NCBI RefSeq assembly: GCF_018873765.1
Contig: NC_057923.1
Coordinates: forward strand, 10,552,413 to 10,616,412
Reading direction: 5' to 3'
From: Telopea speciosissima
Taxonomy: Eukaryota > Streptophyta > Magnoliopsida > Proteales > Proteaceae
DNA length: 64,000 nt
The translations under genes were made by a program, and so were the position numbers. Below the pieces are notes generated by a model. It had not been told where the DNA came from, ran no database searches, and worked only from the letters and a program-made list of their open reading frames with translations. Shown one piece after another: positions 47,360 to 58,939 of this stretch (positions are counted from its first letter, which is position 1; every line of letters begins with the position of its first letter).

Positions 47360-48824
47360 CTCCACCCTCTCACATAAACATTATTTATTTATGGGTATGA
47401 GATCAGTGCTTGGTCTCTACACCAGGGTCTGGATCAATAGGGAAGGGCGCCTGGGTAACCATCTAGTGGTAGGAGCACATTATTTCACAGTGCCCTGTGA
47501 GAGGGCGTAGGGGCACCACCAAGTAGAGATCTTTTTTCTTTTATTTATTTTTCCAAAGATAGAAAAAATAAAATGTGAAAAGGTGCAATGTACACCTTAG
47601 GCTCAGAGAGTCGTTTCCCTATAAACAAACATCATGTAGATCTTTCTCCCCTTTTTCTAAGGTGTTGCTTGGTCTAACCATGGTTGATTACATTTGAGCC
47701 TAACATCATGATGGCTCCAACGAGGTATGTTTGTATAGTGAAAATGTGATTTTTGTTAATGTGTTTTGTCTTATGTGCAAAATGTGTCTTTTCTCTGGAA
47801 TGGTGACAAAGTATTATCATACATGGTTACATAGAGATTAACTCTTTAATTTACTCCCTCCATTTTGCGGTGGGTCTTGAGTTACCTTCTCTAGTTTTAT
47901 TGGGAGTCTGTTTTTTTTTTTAAATTCTCTTGCATATTGTACTCCAATTTTGCCCTTTTGTGGCTTCATAAATTTGCCACTCCATCGATTTCCATTAATA
48001 AAAAATAAAAAAAAAACCATTTTTCTTAAAATTTTTATAAGTTGTAATGCGAAAAGAAGAACACAGTAGAAGTATAATGATGGGCCGGTGCAAATTATTT
48101 AAAAAAGACAAGACGAATGCCACTAGATGGAGCAACAATCTTATAGTGCGTTCAACAAATGAGCAAGATAGCACAGAGCATTTGGATGGACTATTAACAT
48201 TGAAAATGGTGTTTGCTTTACAATTAGTTAACAGTTACTACTACAACAGCAAAATCCTATAAAATTGAGGTGGCCACGATTAGAGAGACCATGAAAATGG
48301 CAAAAGAGATATAACTCCAGAGAATCCAAATCCTATCAGGTGCAATATCATTCATAATTTTAGATGAATAAGATTGCTACATGAACATAACCAATCTTTG
48401 AGACTTCTTAAAAATTATTTTGAATGGTGTAAATTTTACTTCATATTTAGGATGTATATGTCCACTTTTAGGTAGAGAGATTTATAAGCTAATAGTGTGT
48501 AATGAAATTTTACATGCTAGCATCTTATTAATCATTAGATCCTCCTCTCTGCATCTCAATCGTTCAATCCGTCCATTATTGCTCCTCATTCTCTTCACTA
48601 TAGCTATACCTTCTCTTTCCCCATGGTTCATTACTACAACCCACCAGATCCAACTTCTGTGCCCCCTCCCTCTCCCTCTCCCTCTCCCTCTTCCTCCCCG
48701 AACCACCCACTACATTTACCTCTCCCCTCCCCCTCACTCTCTGTGTGACATGTGCGTGTGACTATTCTCTCCCATACCCCCTTTGTCTCCACTTTCCTTC
48801 ACGGATTGTTTATTGTTGTGTTTC
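47360..48824. other. Intergenic region, no gene recognised
   Basis: It contains A/T-rich tracts and a CCCTCT-type microsatellite at 48661-48700. The open frames here lie over simple sequence. Confidence 0.5.
48661..48700. repeat. (CCCTCT)n microsatellite
   Basis: About five imperfect CCCTCT units. Opposite-strand translation gives a false Gly/Arg-rich peptide. Confidence 0.85.
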
Positions 48825-48849
48825 ACTTTGAGATGTTGGGAGTTATAGA

Positions 48850-49562
48850 TGTTGTGAATAACACCAGAATTTCGCAGAAATCACCTACTAAGTGTGGGTC
48901 TTAATGACATGAGAAAATGACGCAAAAACAAACACACACACAAGAAACACAAGAATTTACGTGGTTCGGCTTTTAGCCTACATCCATGGGTGAAGACGGC
49001 GAGATGATTTCACTATTGAACAATTGGAGAATACAAGAACACTCTCTCACTCTAACCCAAAGTCCAAATACACCCCCTGAATTCTTCCTATCTCTCAAAT
49101 AGAAATATTACAAGAACTCTGTGTATTCTATTCACGGTTATTCTGTAACCGTTGAGTTGTCTTTTAATGATCTCTCCCACACCCTATTTATAGGAAAAGG
49201 AAGTGGGTTTGTAAACCACGTGCAACTCCTTTTTCTTTGTCGGTGTGGGAGGTGTAACTACTACCTTCAGTTTTTCAAATAAACATACATTGTCCACTAT
49301 TGGTGTCTCATACTTGATTGAAGAACATCAAGTCGGTGCAGTTCTATGGTTTGAACAAAATGAGAGAGCAAGACTTTTGCTTTTGCAACATTAATGAGGT
49401 AGAGACAATTTGTCATATCTCCATAAAGCATTAATGAAATCACTCTCATGTCATTGAAGAAACACATGAGAGTTTGCCTTCTTGCAAGTTACATAGCTAC
49501 CATCTCTTCTTCAACAAAGGTGGGGGTTATCACATTTGACTTATTCAAGTCATATAATGACA
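48850..49562. mobile_element. Solo LTR inserted in the first TRIM LTR, 713 bp, 5-bp TSD
   Basis: It starts TGTTGTGAATAACACC, ends ATATAATGACA and is flanked by ATAGA (48845-48849, 49563-49567). The intact TRIM units read TTATAGAGGTATAG without the insert, confirming the borders. It carries a TTTACGTGGTTCGGC block like that of the 29- and 32-kb solo LTRs but is a different family. Confidence 0.9.
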
Positions 49563-50075
49563 ATAGAGGTATAGTCCCACATTGGTTAAGTTCGATCTTT
49601 TGTTCCTTCATATATTTAAGGAGCTATCTCCACCTAATGCTTTACAATTTTAGGTTAGATCCTCCAATATGGTATCAGAGCCCAAATCTGTTTGTTGTCC
49701 TCTAAGTTATTTATCCACTTGTAAAGCCAGGTAAGTTGAAACTACATGGGAGGGGGAGTGTTGAGATGTTGTGAGTTATATGTATAGTTTTACTTCGGTT
49801 AGGTTCAGTCCTTAGTGCCTTTATATACTTAAAGAGCTATCTCCACCTAATGCCTTAAGGTATTTGGTTGGACCCTCTAACATGGTATCAAAGTCCAAGT
49901 CTATTTGTTGTTCTCCCTAAGTTATCTGTCCACGTGTAGAGTCAAGTTTGCCAAAACTACACACGTGGGGTGAGAGTATTGAGATGTTGGGAGTTCTAGA
50001 GATATAATCCAACGTCGTTTAAGTTTGATCCTTCGTGCCTTCATATACTCGAGGAGCTCCACCTAATGCCTTAAG

Positions 50076-50394
50076 CCCTGTTTGTTTAACGGGGAGGATT
50101 GGTTGAGAATGTTGTGCAAGTTGATCCCATAGTGTAGTGGGTTTGGATTTTTACTTTTCTTATGAGTAACCAAAGTCCAAGTCCTTCATTTTTTATAGGA
50201 CTTTGGATAGCATAGGGATGGGATTTTCAAGTGTCACATCGACAAACAAAGAATTTAATGTTGTTCCCTAAGCTTTTGTAAATTCATTATCCTAGGTTAA
50301 ACAAACAAGGTTAGGGTGGGATTTTGAAGTGCCACATCACCACTTTTCCATCCCAATTCTCCCACCCCACCTAAGTCTCGGTCAAACAAATGGG
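50076..50394. mobile_element. hAT-type MITE inserted in a TRIM LTR, 319 bp, 8-bp TSD
   Basis: Ends CCCTGTTTGTTTAAC and GGTCAAACAAATGGG are inverted. GCCTTAAG flanks both sides (50068-50075, 50395-50402). The neighbouring unit at about 49850 reads ATGCCTTAAGGT uninterrupted, giving the empty site. Confidence 0.95.
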
Positions 50395-51430
50395 GCCTTA
50401 AGGTTTTGGGTTGGACCCTCCAACATGATATCAAAGCTCAGGTCCATTTGATGTCCTCCCTAAGTTATCTATCCACATGTAGAGCCAAGTATACCGAAGC
50501 TACACGTGAGGAGAGTGTTGAGATGTTGAGAATTATAGATGTACAATCTCACATCGATTAAGTTTGATCTTTGGTGCCTTCATAGACTTGAGGAGCTATC
50601 TCCATCTAATACCTTAAGGTTTTGGGTTGGACCCTCCAATATGGTATCAGAGCTCAGGTCTATTTGTTGTCCTCCCAAAGTTATTTGTCCATATGTAGTG
50701 CAAGATACGTCGAAGCTACACGTGAGGAGAGTGTTAAGATGTTGGGAGTTATAGAAGTATAGTCTCACATCAGTCAGGTTTGGTCCTTGGTGCCTTCATA
50801 GACTTGAGGAGCTATCTCCACCTAATACTTTAAGGTTTTGGGTTGGACCCTCTAATATGGTATCAGAGCCCATGTTCATTTGTTGTCTTCTTTAAGTTAT
50901 ATGTCCATATGTAGTGCAAGATACGCCAAAGCTACACATGAGGAGAGTGTTAAGATGTTGGGAGTTATAAAGGTATAGTCTCACATCAGTTAGGTTCGAT
51001 CATTTGTGCTTTTATATATTTGAGGAGCTATCTCTACCTAATACCCCAAGGTTTGGGGTTGGACCCTTCAATATGGTATCAGAACTCATGTTCGTTTGTC
51101 ATCCTCCCTTTTGTTATTTGTCCACGTGTAGAGACAGGTATGCTGAAGCTACACGTGAGGAGAGTGTTGAGATGTTGGGGAGTAATAGAGGTATAGTCCC
51201 ACATTGGTTAAGTTCTGTCCTTAGTGCCTTCATATATTTGTAGAGTTGTTTTCACCTAATGCCCCAAGGTTTTGGGTTGGATCTTTCAACATGGTATTAA
51301 AACTCATGTCTGTTTGTCATCTTTCCTAAGTTATCTATTCACGACTCGATCCATATATGCTGAAGCTATACGTGAGGGGAAATATTAAGATGTTGGGAGT
51401 TATAGAGGCATAGTCCCACATTGGTTAAGA

Positions 51431-51954
51431 ATCAATGGGTGTTGAACCACGTTCAAAATCAAGGGGCCATGCAAAAGAGAAGCGACTAGAGGGGGAGGGG
51501 AGAGAGATACATAAGGTGGCCGGGGGTGGGGGTGGGGAGGGGGAGGGGGAGGAAGAAGAAATGGAAAATAGATAGGGTGGTTGATTCCATTATGGTGATC
51601 GGGTTTGACAATGATGTTTCAGTGCTAGTGTCAGAAGTGGTTCCGGTCTTCCTATCTCCTCCCTCCTTGATGAGCTTTACTCTGTGTGTGTATAAGAGAG
51701 AGAGAGAGAGAGCTCAGGGGGGTGTAGCTGTGGACGGACTAAGTGGTGGTCCATCCACCACAGGTGATGTAATTGCATTGAATTGAATGACTGAGATTCA
51801 AATCGTTCCATCTATCAGTTAATAAATGCTAGCATACAAAATTCCATTTATGCCAGCTTTTATACATAATTTTCCCTTACTTTTATTAGTAGATAATGTG
51901 ATGCCTCCTCTTTTTATCATTAAAAAAAAAAAAAAACAACAATTTCTAAGAATA
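51431..51954. other. Intergenic, purine-rich
   Basis: It holds a G-rich GGGGGA/GGGGTG patch at 51520-51556 and a GA tract at 51694-51711. No gene was recognised. Confidence 0.5.
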
Positions 51955-52345
51955 TAGTTATCAAACTCCAGACCGAATCGAATCGAATACTTATCGATTT
52001 TGTTTTTCAAAACAGTTTACACTTAAACTGATCAACCCGATAGGATGGCTTTGCCGAAATTGTAAGCCAAACCAAAATAGGAACCAAATTGATAAGAACC
52101 AAAATTGAAAAAAAAAAAACAAGATTTTTCATTACTTTTTAAATATATATGTAAAATCGAAACAAAAACGGATCAAAATTGATATGTAATCGATACAAGT
52201 CTGTTAAAAAAAACCGAACAAAAAACGAAATCAATATTTTCCTTATTGATTCGGCCTTGGCTTGGCTCAATTCTGAAATGAAACTGATTTAACCCGAATG
52301 AAACTAGGCTTGACTGACCTATTGATATTTCTATCTAAGATACTT
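51955..52345. repeat. Low-complexity AACCGA/GATTCGG repeat block
   Basis: Dense imperfect CCGAATCGAA and AACCAAAAT words, of the same composition class as 28020-28430. Confidence 0.5.
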
Positions 52346-53855
52346 GAAAAATTAAGTATAAAACCAATCATTTATCATGCGTTTTCATAAAATATAAGGA
52401 TAAAGTTTTTTTTTTTTTTTTGAGTAAATAAAATTTAGGAGAAAGTTGTAGGTGAAAAAACTCGGAGATTGGAGGGTTATAATTACTCCCCTCTCTTTAA
52501 TTCGAAGTCTAAAATATCCTTATACTGTAAAAATCTCATCAAACTACAATAAATGTGGCTGTTGAAGAGATTCTTGATTAACCATGGGTGAAAGAATATC
52601 CATCCAAAATGTTATGTGATTTATGTGAATATTTGTGTTACCATGGTTAGCTTTGGAGTTCATTACCAATTAAGGATTAGTTTGAAGGAAAGGTCTTTTC
52701 TAGGCTGCATAAAAGCATTTACAATGTGGTAGCTTGGATGTGATCCAAATACATGTCAAGTTTTATCCATTTTGAAATCCACGAAGTGACAAAATAGAGT
52801 ATTGCAAAATCTAGATTTACAAAGAGAGTACATGGATTACAAGAGGAGTGCATGCACCAATATGGCAGGTATCTATTCGGATCCAAAATTTGCTATGTAG
52901 CCAATTTAATCCATTTCCTAGATATCCAATGTCTGGCATTGCTACATCATCCTTCCACATGACCAACATGTAAAACCATCCATAAGTTCCCTAGCCAACA
53001 AAATATGTAGGAAAGCTTTCACCCTTTTTTTCCCCCAATTTTATATTATTTCCAACCAGATAGAGCCTTCTAGGGAAACTTGGGCATTACTATTATGGTA
53101 ATTACTAGGTTCTGAAGGCAATTAAGGGTCAATATTTGAATTAGTACCCTCTAGACCATCTAATTAGATGGCCCATCTAGAATTGATTTAGTCTTTGGTT
53201 CCTATGCTTAAGATGATATTATCTTGGTAATAAGGTGCATTCATTGGACAGTTAGGCTTTAAATAAGATACCCAAGATTGCTACAGGTCTGTAACTAACT
53301 TGTTTGACATTTAATGATAATTTTTGACAATTAACCACTCATGAAGCTGGTAGGTTTAGGTTGAGGGAAATTCAAAATGATAAGAATTTGGCCCGGAATG
53401 ACAGATTCATTAAACTATCATATTAAAGTCCAAGGTGTGTGACCCATTTAACTATCAGATTGTGATCTTTTCTTTCCCAAATTTGTCTTCCTCCATTGGA
53501 AATGAATGGATTTGGTAGGTTTCTTGTGTCCAAAACTCACTCAATTGGACTTAATACCCAAGATAAAATAAAGATCAATTTACACTTAAATTACCCGTAA
53601 AACATGTTTATCCTTAGAAGGCACTTCCTAAAATCATGGAGACAAGTAATGATCTCAGATAAGCAATTCACCATTCCTTAATTCCTAAATGGACATGGTG
53701 GGTAAAGACTAAACACCCCCAATTTGAACCCAAAAGAAGCATTGTGGGCTCAAACTAATTAGGAGTGGGGGTGGTTGGGAGGGTGGGGGAGAGAGATGCT
53801 CCATTGTCTCACTTAAATACGTCATCCTTAGTCACCAATGACAGATTAAGGGGAA
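52346..53855. other. Intergenic region, nothing recognised
   Basis: AT-rich unique-looking sequence with a T run at 52407-52421. No open frame with a recognisable motif. Confidence 0.5.
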
Positions 53856-54017
53856 TTTAGTTCGTCTCCAAGAAGGCGTGCGTCCAGGGTGCTGCCAGGG
53901 GGCATCCAGCGGTTTAGCTGTGTCGCACACATCTCGGCACATGCCTAGGGATGTGTGTGGCACAACCCAACGCTTGGCAGCGCCCTGGGTGTTCCCTGGT
54001 CCTTGGAGATGATTCTC
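53856..54017. mobile_element. Foldback MITE, ~160 bp
   Basis: CGTCTCCAAG and CCAGGGTGCTGCC on the left are inverted as GGCAGCGCCCTGG and CTTGGAGATGA on the right. GTGTCGCACACATC faces GATGTGTGTGGCAC at the centre. The borders are approximate. Confidence 0.75.
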
Positions 54018-54024
54018 TGAACGG

Positions 54025-54430
54025 ACCAACCACAAAATGATCGGTTCAGACCGGATCAAACCGAAGCAACCCTTAATTGGTTTTAATTCGATTTGGGGTT
54101 TTATGAAACTGATAGAAACGAAACCAAACTGAACTGACCGAATGCACTGATAAAACCCGATAAAAAATCGTAATTAGACCGGATTAATAGTAACCCGATA
54201 GGAAATTGAAAACACCCCCAAAACTAGGATTTTCTCATTGATTACATTATGTATACATGTAAAACCGAAATCTGACCGAACCAAACTTGATAGTAATCCA
54301 ATTACAAAATGGAACCAAACCAAACTAGACTGAAACCGAAGACCAAAGCCGAAACTTCCTTAATGGTTTGGTATTGGGTTGGCTAAGTAACAGACCGAAC
54401 CAGGTTGAACCGGCCGATTCACACACTTAA
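54025..54430. repeat. Low-complexity AACCGAAACC repeat block
   Basis: Dense imperfect AAACCAAACTGAAC words with GGTTTGG inverses near 54365; same class as 28020-28430. Confidence 0.5.
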
Positions 54431-55337
54431 TGGCAGAAGAACATGCTATAGAATCAAGACCATCCTATTCGAATTGATGGAGGGTTTGATAATCAATCGG
54501 ATCAGCAATATAGTCCACTAACCATGAAGCATGTACCTTAACATTCTAATGTTGTTGCCTGTTTTAAAATTTGGATTAAGATTTGAAAGGAGACCCAATT
54601 TTTAAGAGTAAATCTTAGGATACTTCCAAAGAAACTTACATCTGTACCTTTAATCCAACGGACAAGGACCGTACAATTATAATTACCAAAATACCCTTCC
54701 AGGTATGAAAAGAACAAGAGCAGGTTCAGGCCTAGGACTGCGGCAAGGCTCTTTTTGGCATCCCATTCCCAGAGTTTGGAAGCTACTACCTGCCTTCTAC
54801 CCATCTTTTCCCTTACAATTATAAAAGCCATTTTTACAGATTTTTTCTTCGAAGAAATCAAAACCTGTCAATTTAGGGTTTCTGCTGCAACGCTGTCCAA
54901 GACAAGGCCATCAAAACAAAGTTAAAATGAAGTCCATTAATGGCGGATTTCTACTAAATTGAGGTAGGTAAACTCTTACCATCTCCTAGGTCTCTTCCCT
55001 TGTACTTGCACAGTAAATTCCCAGTGCTTCATCTGGGGGAAAAAAGATGGTATTTTTGGCATAGAAACACCACTTTCATCCACTGATTTGTTCTTAAATC
55101 TTGGAAGTTTGCCTTTCCAGTGTACCCATCTGCTAAAATGAATTGAGCCTCATCTTTTAGTGGGAGTTGTGGCTGATATTATCTTTTCAGCTCCTTCAAA
55201 TTGAAAAGAAAATAAGTTGGTTTGGTCTCTAAAACAGGGAAATATGCTCTTTTCAGCTATCCACTGAAGGACTCTGGCTTTCATATTGGGAAGGACAAGG
55301 ATGGTGATTTGAGCCTTCCCCTCCTACTCATCCTAAG

Positions 55338-56462
55338 ATGTCTTGGATTCAGTCTCAAATCAAGGAAAAAGATGGTCCTTTGACCTTTCCACCTGGTATT
55401 TCTCCTCCACTGTCTTCTTCTTCTTCTTCTTATTCCTCATTCCCACCTCCTTATAATAGTTATTATCAGAAAGAATCAACCCCATCATCCTCTGGGGGCA
55501 GAATCAGTCCAGCTGTTCTTTTTATCATAGTTATTCTAGCCGTTATATTTTTCATCTCTGGTTTGCTCCACCTACTCGTTAGATTCCTCATAAAGAAACC
55601 GTCTTCCGCATCAACCTCCCAGTCAACCAGGTACCCGGAAATGTCTGGTTCGGATGCTCTGCAAAGGCAGTTACAACAGCTCTTCCATCTCCATGATTCG
55701 GGTTTAGATCAAGCTTTTATAGATGCTCTCCCTGTTTTCCTGTACAAAGAGATAAAGGGCCTAAAAGAACCCTTTGATTGCGCTGTTTGCCTCTGTGAAT
55801 TTTCAGAACTAGACAAATTAAGATTGCTTCCCTTGTGTAGTCACGCGTTTCACATCAACTGTATAGACACATGGCTGCTATCAAACTCGACATGTCCTCT
55901 TTGCAGAGGGACCCTCTTCAGCTCTGCCCATTCGATTGAAAACCCAGTTTTTGAATTTGATGATCCAAGGGAGGAGGATGGGCTTCCCAGTGATAGAGAG
56001 GATAGGTTCCCTTGTGGACAGAAAACAGGAGAAACAGAGGAGATTGTCGGTGAAAAGAGGGTTTTTCCAGTGAGGCTTGGTAAGTTCAGAAATTTGAATA
56101 ATGGAGGAGGAGAAGGAGAGAGCAGTAGTAGTAATTTGGATGCCAGGAGATGTTATTCGATGGGTTCATTTCAGTATGTGGTTGGAGATTCCTATCTGCA
56201 AGTGGCCTTACGCCATGATAGAGATGGTAGTGATGTGAAGGTAGTGAAAGGGAGAGGACACAACGGGAATTCTTCTATTGTTGGGGATATTGAGGGGAAG
56301 AAACTCAGTAGTGGAAGTAAAGGTGAGAGCTTCTCTGTTTCCAAGATCTGGCTTTGGTCAAAGAAGGGCAAATACCCAATTTCTTCAGATTCTCATATGG
56401 GTGTTTCTTCCTCGTCTCTTAATGTTGGTTTGCCATGTCCTGAAAGAACTCAAGGTGTATGA
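55338..56462 (+). CDS. RING-H2 finger E3 ubiquitin ligase, ATL family (ATL13/46/47-like)
   Basis: Single exon, 374 aa. A Ser/Pro-rich N-terminus is followed by one hydrophobic segment (about residues 57-84). The ATL GLD signature is SGLDQAFIDALPVF (121-134). The RING-H2 is complete: C148, C151, C167, H169, H172, C175, C186, C189, with the conserved W179 and P187. The C-terminal half is acidic then basic, with RCYSMGSFQYVVGDSYLQVA, a block shared by the longer ATL members such as ATL13 and ATL46. The protein should be membrane-anchored with a cytosolic RING that recruits E2 enzymes. Most ATL genes are intronless, as here. The exact orthologue is not fixed. Confidence 0.92.
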   Translation: MSWIQSQIKEKDGPLTFPPGISPPLSSSSSSYSSFPPPYNSYYQKESTPSSSGGRISPAVLFIIVILAVIFFISGLLHLLVRFLIKKPSSASTSQSTRYPEMSGSDALQRQLQQLFHLHDSGLDQAFIDALPVFLYKEIKGLKEPFDCAVCLCEFSELDKLRLLPLCSHAFHINCIDTWLLSNSTCPLCRGTLFSSAHSIENPVFEFDDPREEDGLPSDREDRFPCGQKTGETEEIVGEKRVFPVRLGKFRNLNNGGGEGESSSSNLDARRCYSMGSFQYVVGDSYLQVALRHDRDGSDVKVVKGRGHNGNSSIVGDIEGKKLSSGSKGESFSVSKIWLWSKKGKYPISSDSHMGVSSSSLNVGLPCPERTQGV

Positions 56463-57624
56463 AGGTATTTTGTTTTCTATTTTCTTGATTATTCACTTCA
56501 CTCAATCCAATTGATGGTTTGAGTTGTTGCTTATATTTTCCTCATTCCTTTTTGGGATACAAATGGGTCTGAGTAATGCTTATCTACAACTGTACTTTCA
56601 GTGAAATGCCAATCTTATATAAACACAATTTCTAAAATTTTATCTTTCCAGTTTCCACCAAAAACAGTTCTAGCTGCCTGTGGCTCATGCACATCCATCT
56701 GTACATCCAATTGGTTGATGCTTTTGTTCGTGCATTTTCCACAACTCTTGAGCTTAAAAAAGGCAGAGCTGCAGGGAACTTGATGCAGTTTTTGCAATCA
56801 AATCAAATCTGGAAAAAATTTTGAGCATGAGAATGACCCATCAGGTCAATAAGAAAACCTACTGTTGCTCTATGGTAATAAGATGTTTCCTAATTCCTGA
56901 GTTACAGTAAGGACTAAATAGTAAAGCTAATTTTTTAAAAGCTTTTCCAAGTTGGTTTTGAGTGCCGGGTTCTTTTCTAAATATCTTTATGGAAATTTCT
57001 TGCTTTTGTGGCCTTGTTGATTGTGAAAAATTCCCATTTCACTGTTACTTTCTTTGTTGTGTTGGATGATATAATGGTGGGATCCGTGAAAAGTGCTGTG
57101 AAGGATTCTTGTGACGAGAGCTATGATTAGAAATGTTTGTTTTCAGATATGGGGAGGGCAAGGGGAAGAGAGTGGTGTGTCATGGTGGATGTGGGCCTCA
57201 AATTGGTGCTCTTCCAACACCTTCACCCTCAAGAAAAAAGGTTAATAAAATTCTTCTCTTTGTTCTGTTGTTGTATGCTTTATGGCTTTTCTTTTCTTCT
57301 CTAGAATGGTGGCATTGATGGTTCGTCGGTGGAAATACATAATACCCCTAGGACCCCAAAAGCCATGACTATGCAGTTGAAATTACACAAGTCAACCTAG
57401 GGAAAAAGAAGGCTGTGTTAGGCTGCTTGCAGCCTGTGCCCAGACACAAGAAGGGCGAAATGAAAAAACCCCCATGCTCCATACACTCATTCGCCTCGCA
57501 TTGGTGCAGGGGCCATGCGATTTGGCAGCGATCCCTCTCCCGTTGACATTTTCGGAGATGTTCTTTTTCAGTGGGAGCTTTTGTGTGTGAGAGAGAGAGA
57601 GAGAGAGATTTTGTTTCACATTCA
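56463..57624. other. 3' UTR of the RING gene and intergenic DNA
   Basis: The first few hundred bases are probably 3' UTR. No second gene was recognised. A GA tract lies at 57590-57608. Confidence 0.5.
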
Positions 57625-58155
57625 TGGGTAAGGGTGTAAATTGGTTCGATTTAATAACTAATGAATATAAATCGAAATCGAATCAATTATTAATTGGTTT
57701 CAAAATTTCAAATAAAAATCGAGCGGATTTCCTTTATATCTTCTTGCCATTGGAGTTACAGAACAACTCCACGACATCCTCCCCCTCTCAGAGGAATAAG
57801 TGTTGAAAAATATGTACACTTCAGCATTTAAAGAGTACCCTGATAAGAGATGAGATAAATTCAACTCTGAAATTCGACACATGGCTAATCTAGACCAAGT
57901 TCTTTCTATCCATATGTTGCAATTGACATCATTTGTACACATGGTAGAATAGATACCTTAATATTTAATTGGTTTATCGATTTGGAATCGACAGTTTCTT
58001 GGTTAAAATCGAAATCAAACAAATTATTGGACTTTAAATTCGAAATCAAACCCCAAATAGCAAATGATTATTTATGATTCGATCTAGTTCGGTTTTAAAC
58101 CACTGATTTCGATTCGATTTTTCTTTTTCTCTGGTTTTTTATTCATTGACACCCT
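57625..58155. repeat. AATCGAA/CGGTTT repeat element with GGGTGTAAATTGG ends
   Basis: AGGGTGTAAATTGGTTCG at the left and CATTGACACCCT at the right are inverted ends. Between them are repeated AAATCGAAATCGAA words and a unique insert (57724-57960). Confidence 0.55.
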
Positions 58156-58679
58156 ATCACTGTATTGAATCAGGGATCAGGATCGGCACATTGGTACAAT
58201 ATCGAATGGTTTTGCTCCTAATTTTCTTAAAAGAATTAGTTTTTTTTGACCTTTTTACCCTTGATCCGTACCATTACACCAATATAAGATTGGGTTAGAA
58301 TGAGTATCGACTCATAGATTTAAGTGATTAAAGAAATACTGCTAAGGTACCTTAGAAGAAGATATATTCTATATTCTCTCTGTGTAGTTTCCAAAATCCC
58401 ACATTTAAAATGACTTTTGAGGATATGATTGTTAAGATAAGGCTGGCTTAGTATATTATAAATCTTGGTTTGGTTTGAAACTTCAGTTGTTATTCTCTTT
58501 TTAACAACTCAAATGCCTTGGACCCTTGGTGGACACCTTAATTTGTTCTACTTTACTCATTTGTGTTTAATTAGCAATTAGTCTATTACTGGCATATAGA
58601 TTGTGCAAATAAACAAATCAAAAAGCCTCAAATGGAGAACAAGAAAAAGATTTGAAAGGAAAGAGAAAGGAGAGAGAAC

Positions 58680-58931
58680 TAGGGATGTAAATGAAGAGTC
58701 GAAATCCGTGTCCGTATCTATTTAGCATTATCCGAATTCGTCAGAAAGCTAAACGGATATGGATAGGCTATAGCTATCCGAAAAGCTATATTTACATGTA
58801 AATGGATAAAATATCCGATTCGAATCCGTGTCTATATCCGTTTAGCACTATCCAAATCTGTTCGAAAGCTAATCGGATGCGGATGCGGATATAGCACTAT
58901 CCGAACCGAATTCGATCCGTTTACATCTCTA
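58680..58931. mobile_element. hAT-type non-autonomous element, 252 bp, 8-bp TSD
   Basis: It starts TAGGGATGTAAATG and ends TTTACATCTCTA. GAGAGAAC flanks both sides exactly (58672-58679, 58932-58939). Internally it repeats TATCCGAAT words in direct and inverted order, and it is related to 33537-33966. Confidence 0.9.
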
Positions 58932-58939
58932 GAGAGAAC

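Larger units (their letters stand above)
48825..51430 (+). mobile_element. Tandem TRIM retrotransposon array, eight LTRs
   Basis: Each unit has an LTR of ~126 bp, starting TGTTGAGATGTTGGGAGTTA and ending ACCCTCCAACA. A primer-binding site complementary to initiator tRNA-Met (TGGTATCAGAGC or variant) follows, then ~80 bp ending in a purine tract (GAGGAGAG) that leads into the next LTR. LTR starts: 48825, 49759, 49977, 50516, 50732, 50948, 51165, 51383. Primer-binding sites: 49670, 49883, 50426, 50642, 50858, 51074, 51292. The clean period is 216-218 bp. There is no coding capacity, which is normal for TRIMs. The last LTR is cut at ~51430. Two units carry younger insertions. Confidence 0.9.

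Noticed and set aside
48825-51430. CRISPR-like or satellite reading of the 216-bp repeats
   Set aside because: Units contain LTR ends, a tRNA primer-binding site and a purine tract, and no short repeat-spacer pattern; a tandem TRIM explains all parts.
53832-54059. 75-aa minus-strand frame
   Set aside because: It is the translation of a foldback MITE.
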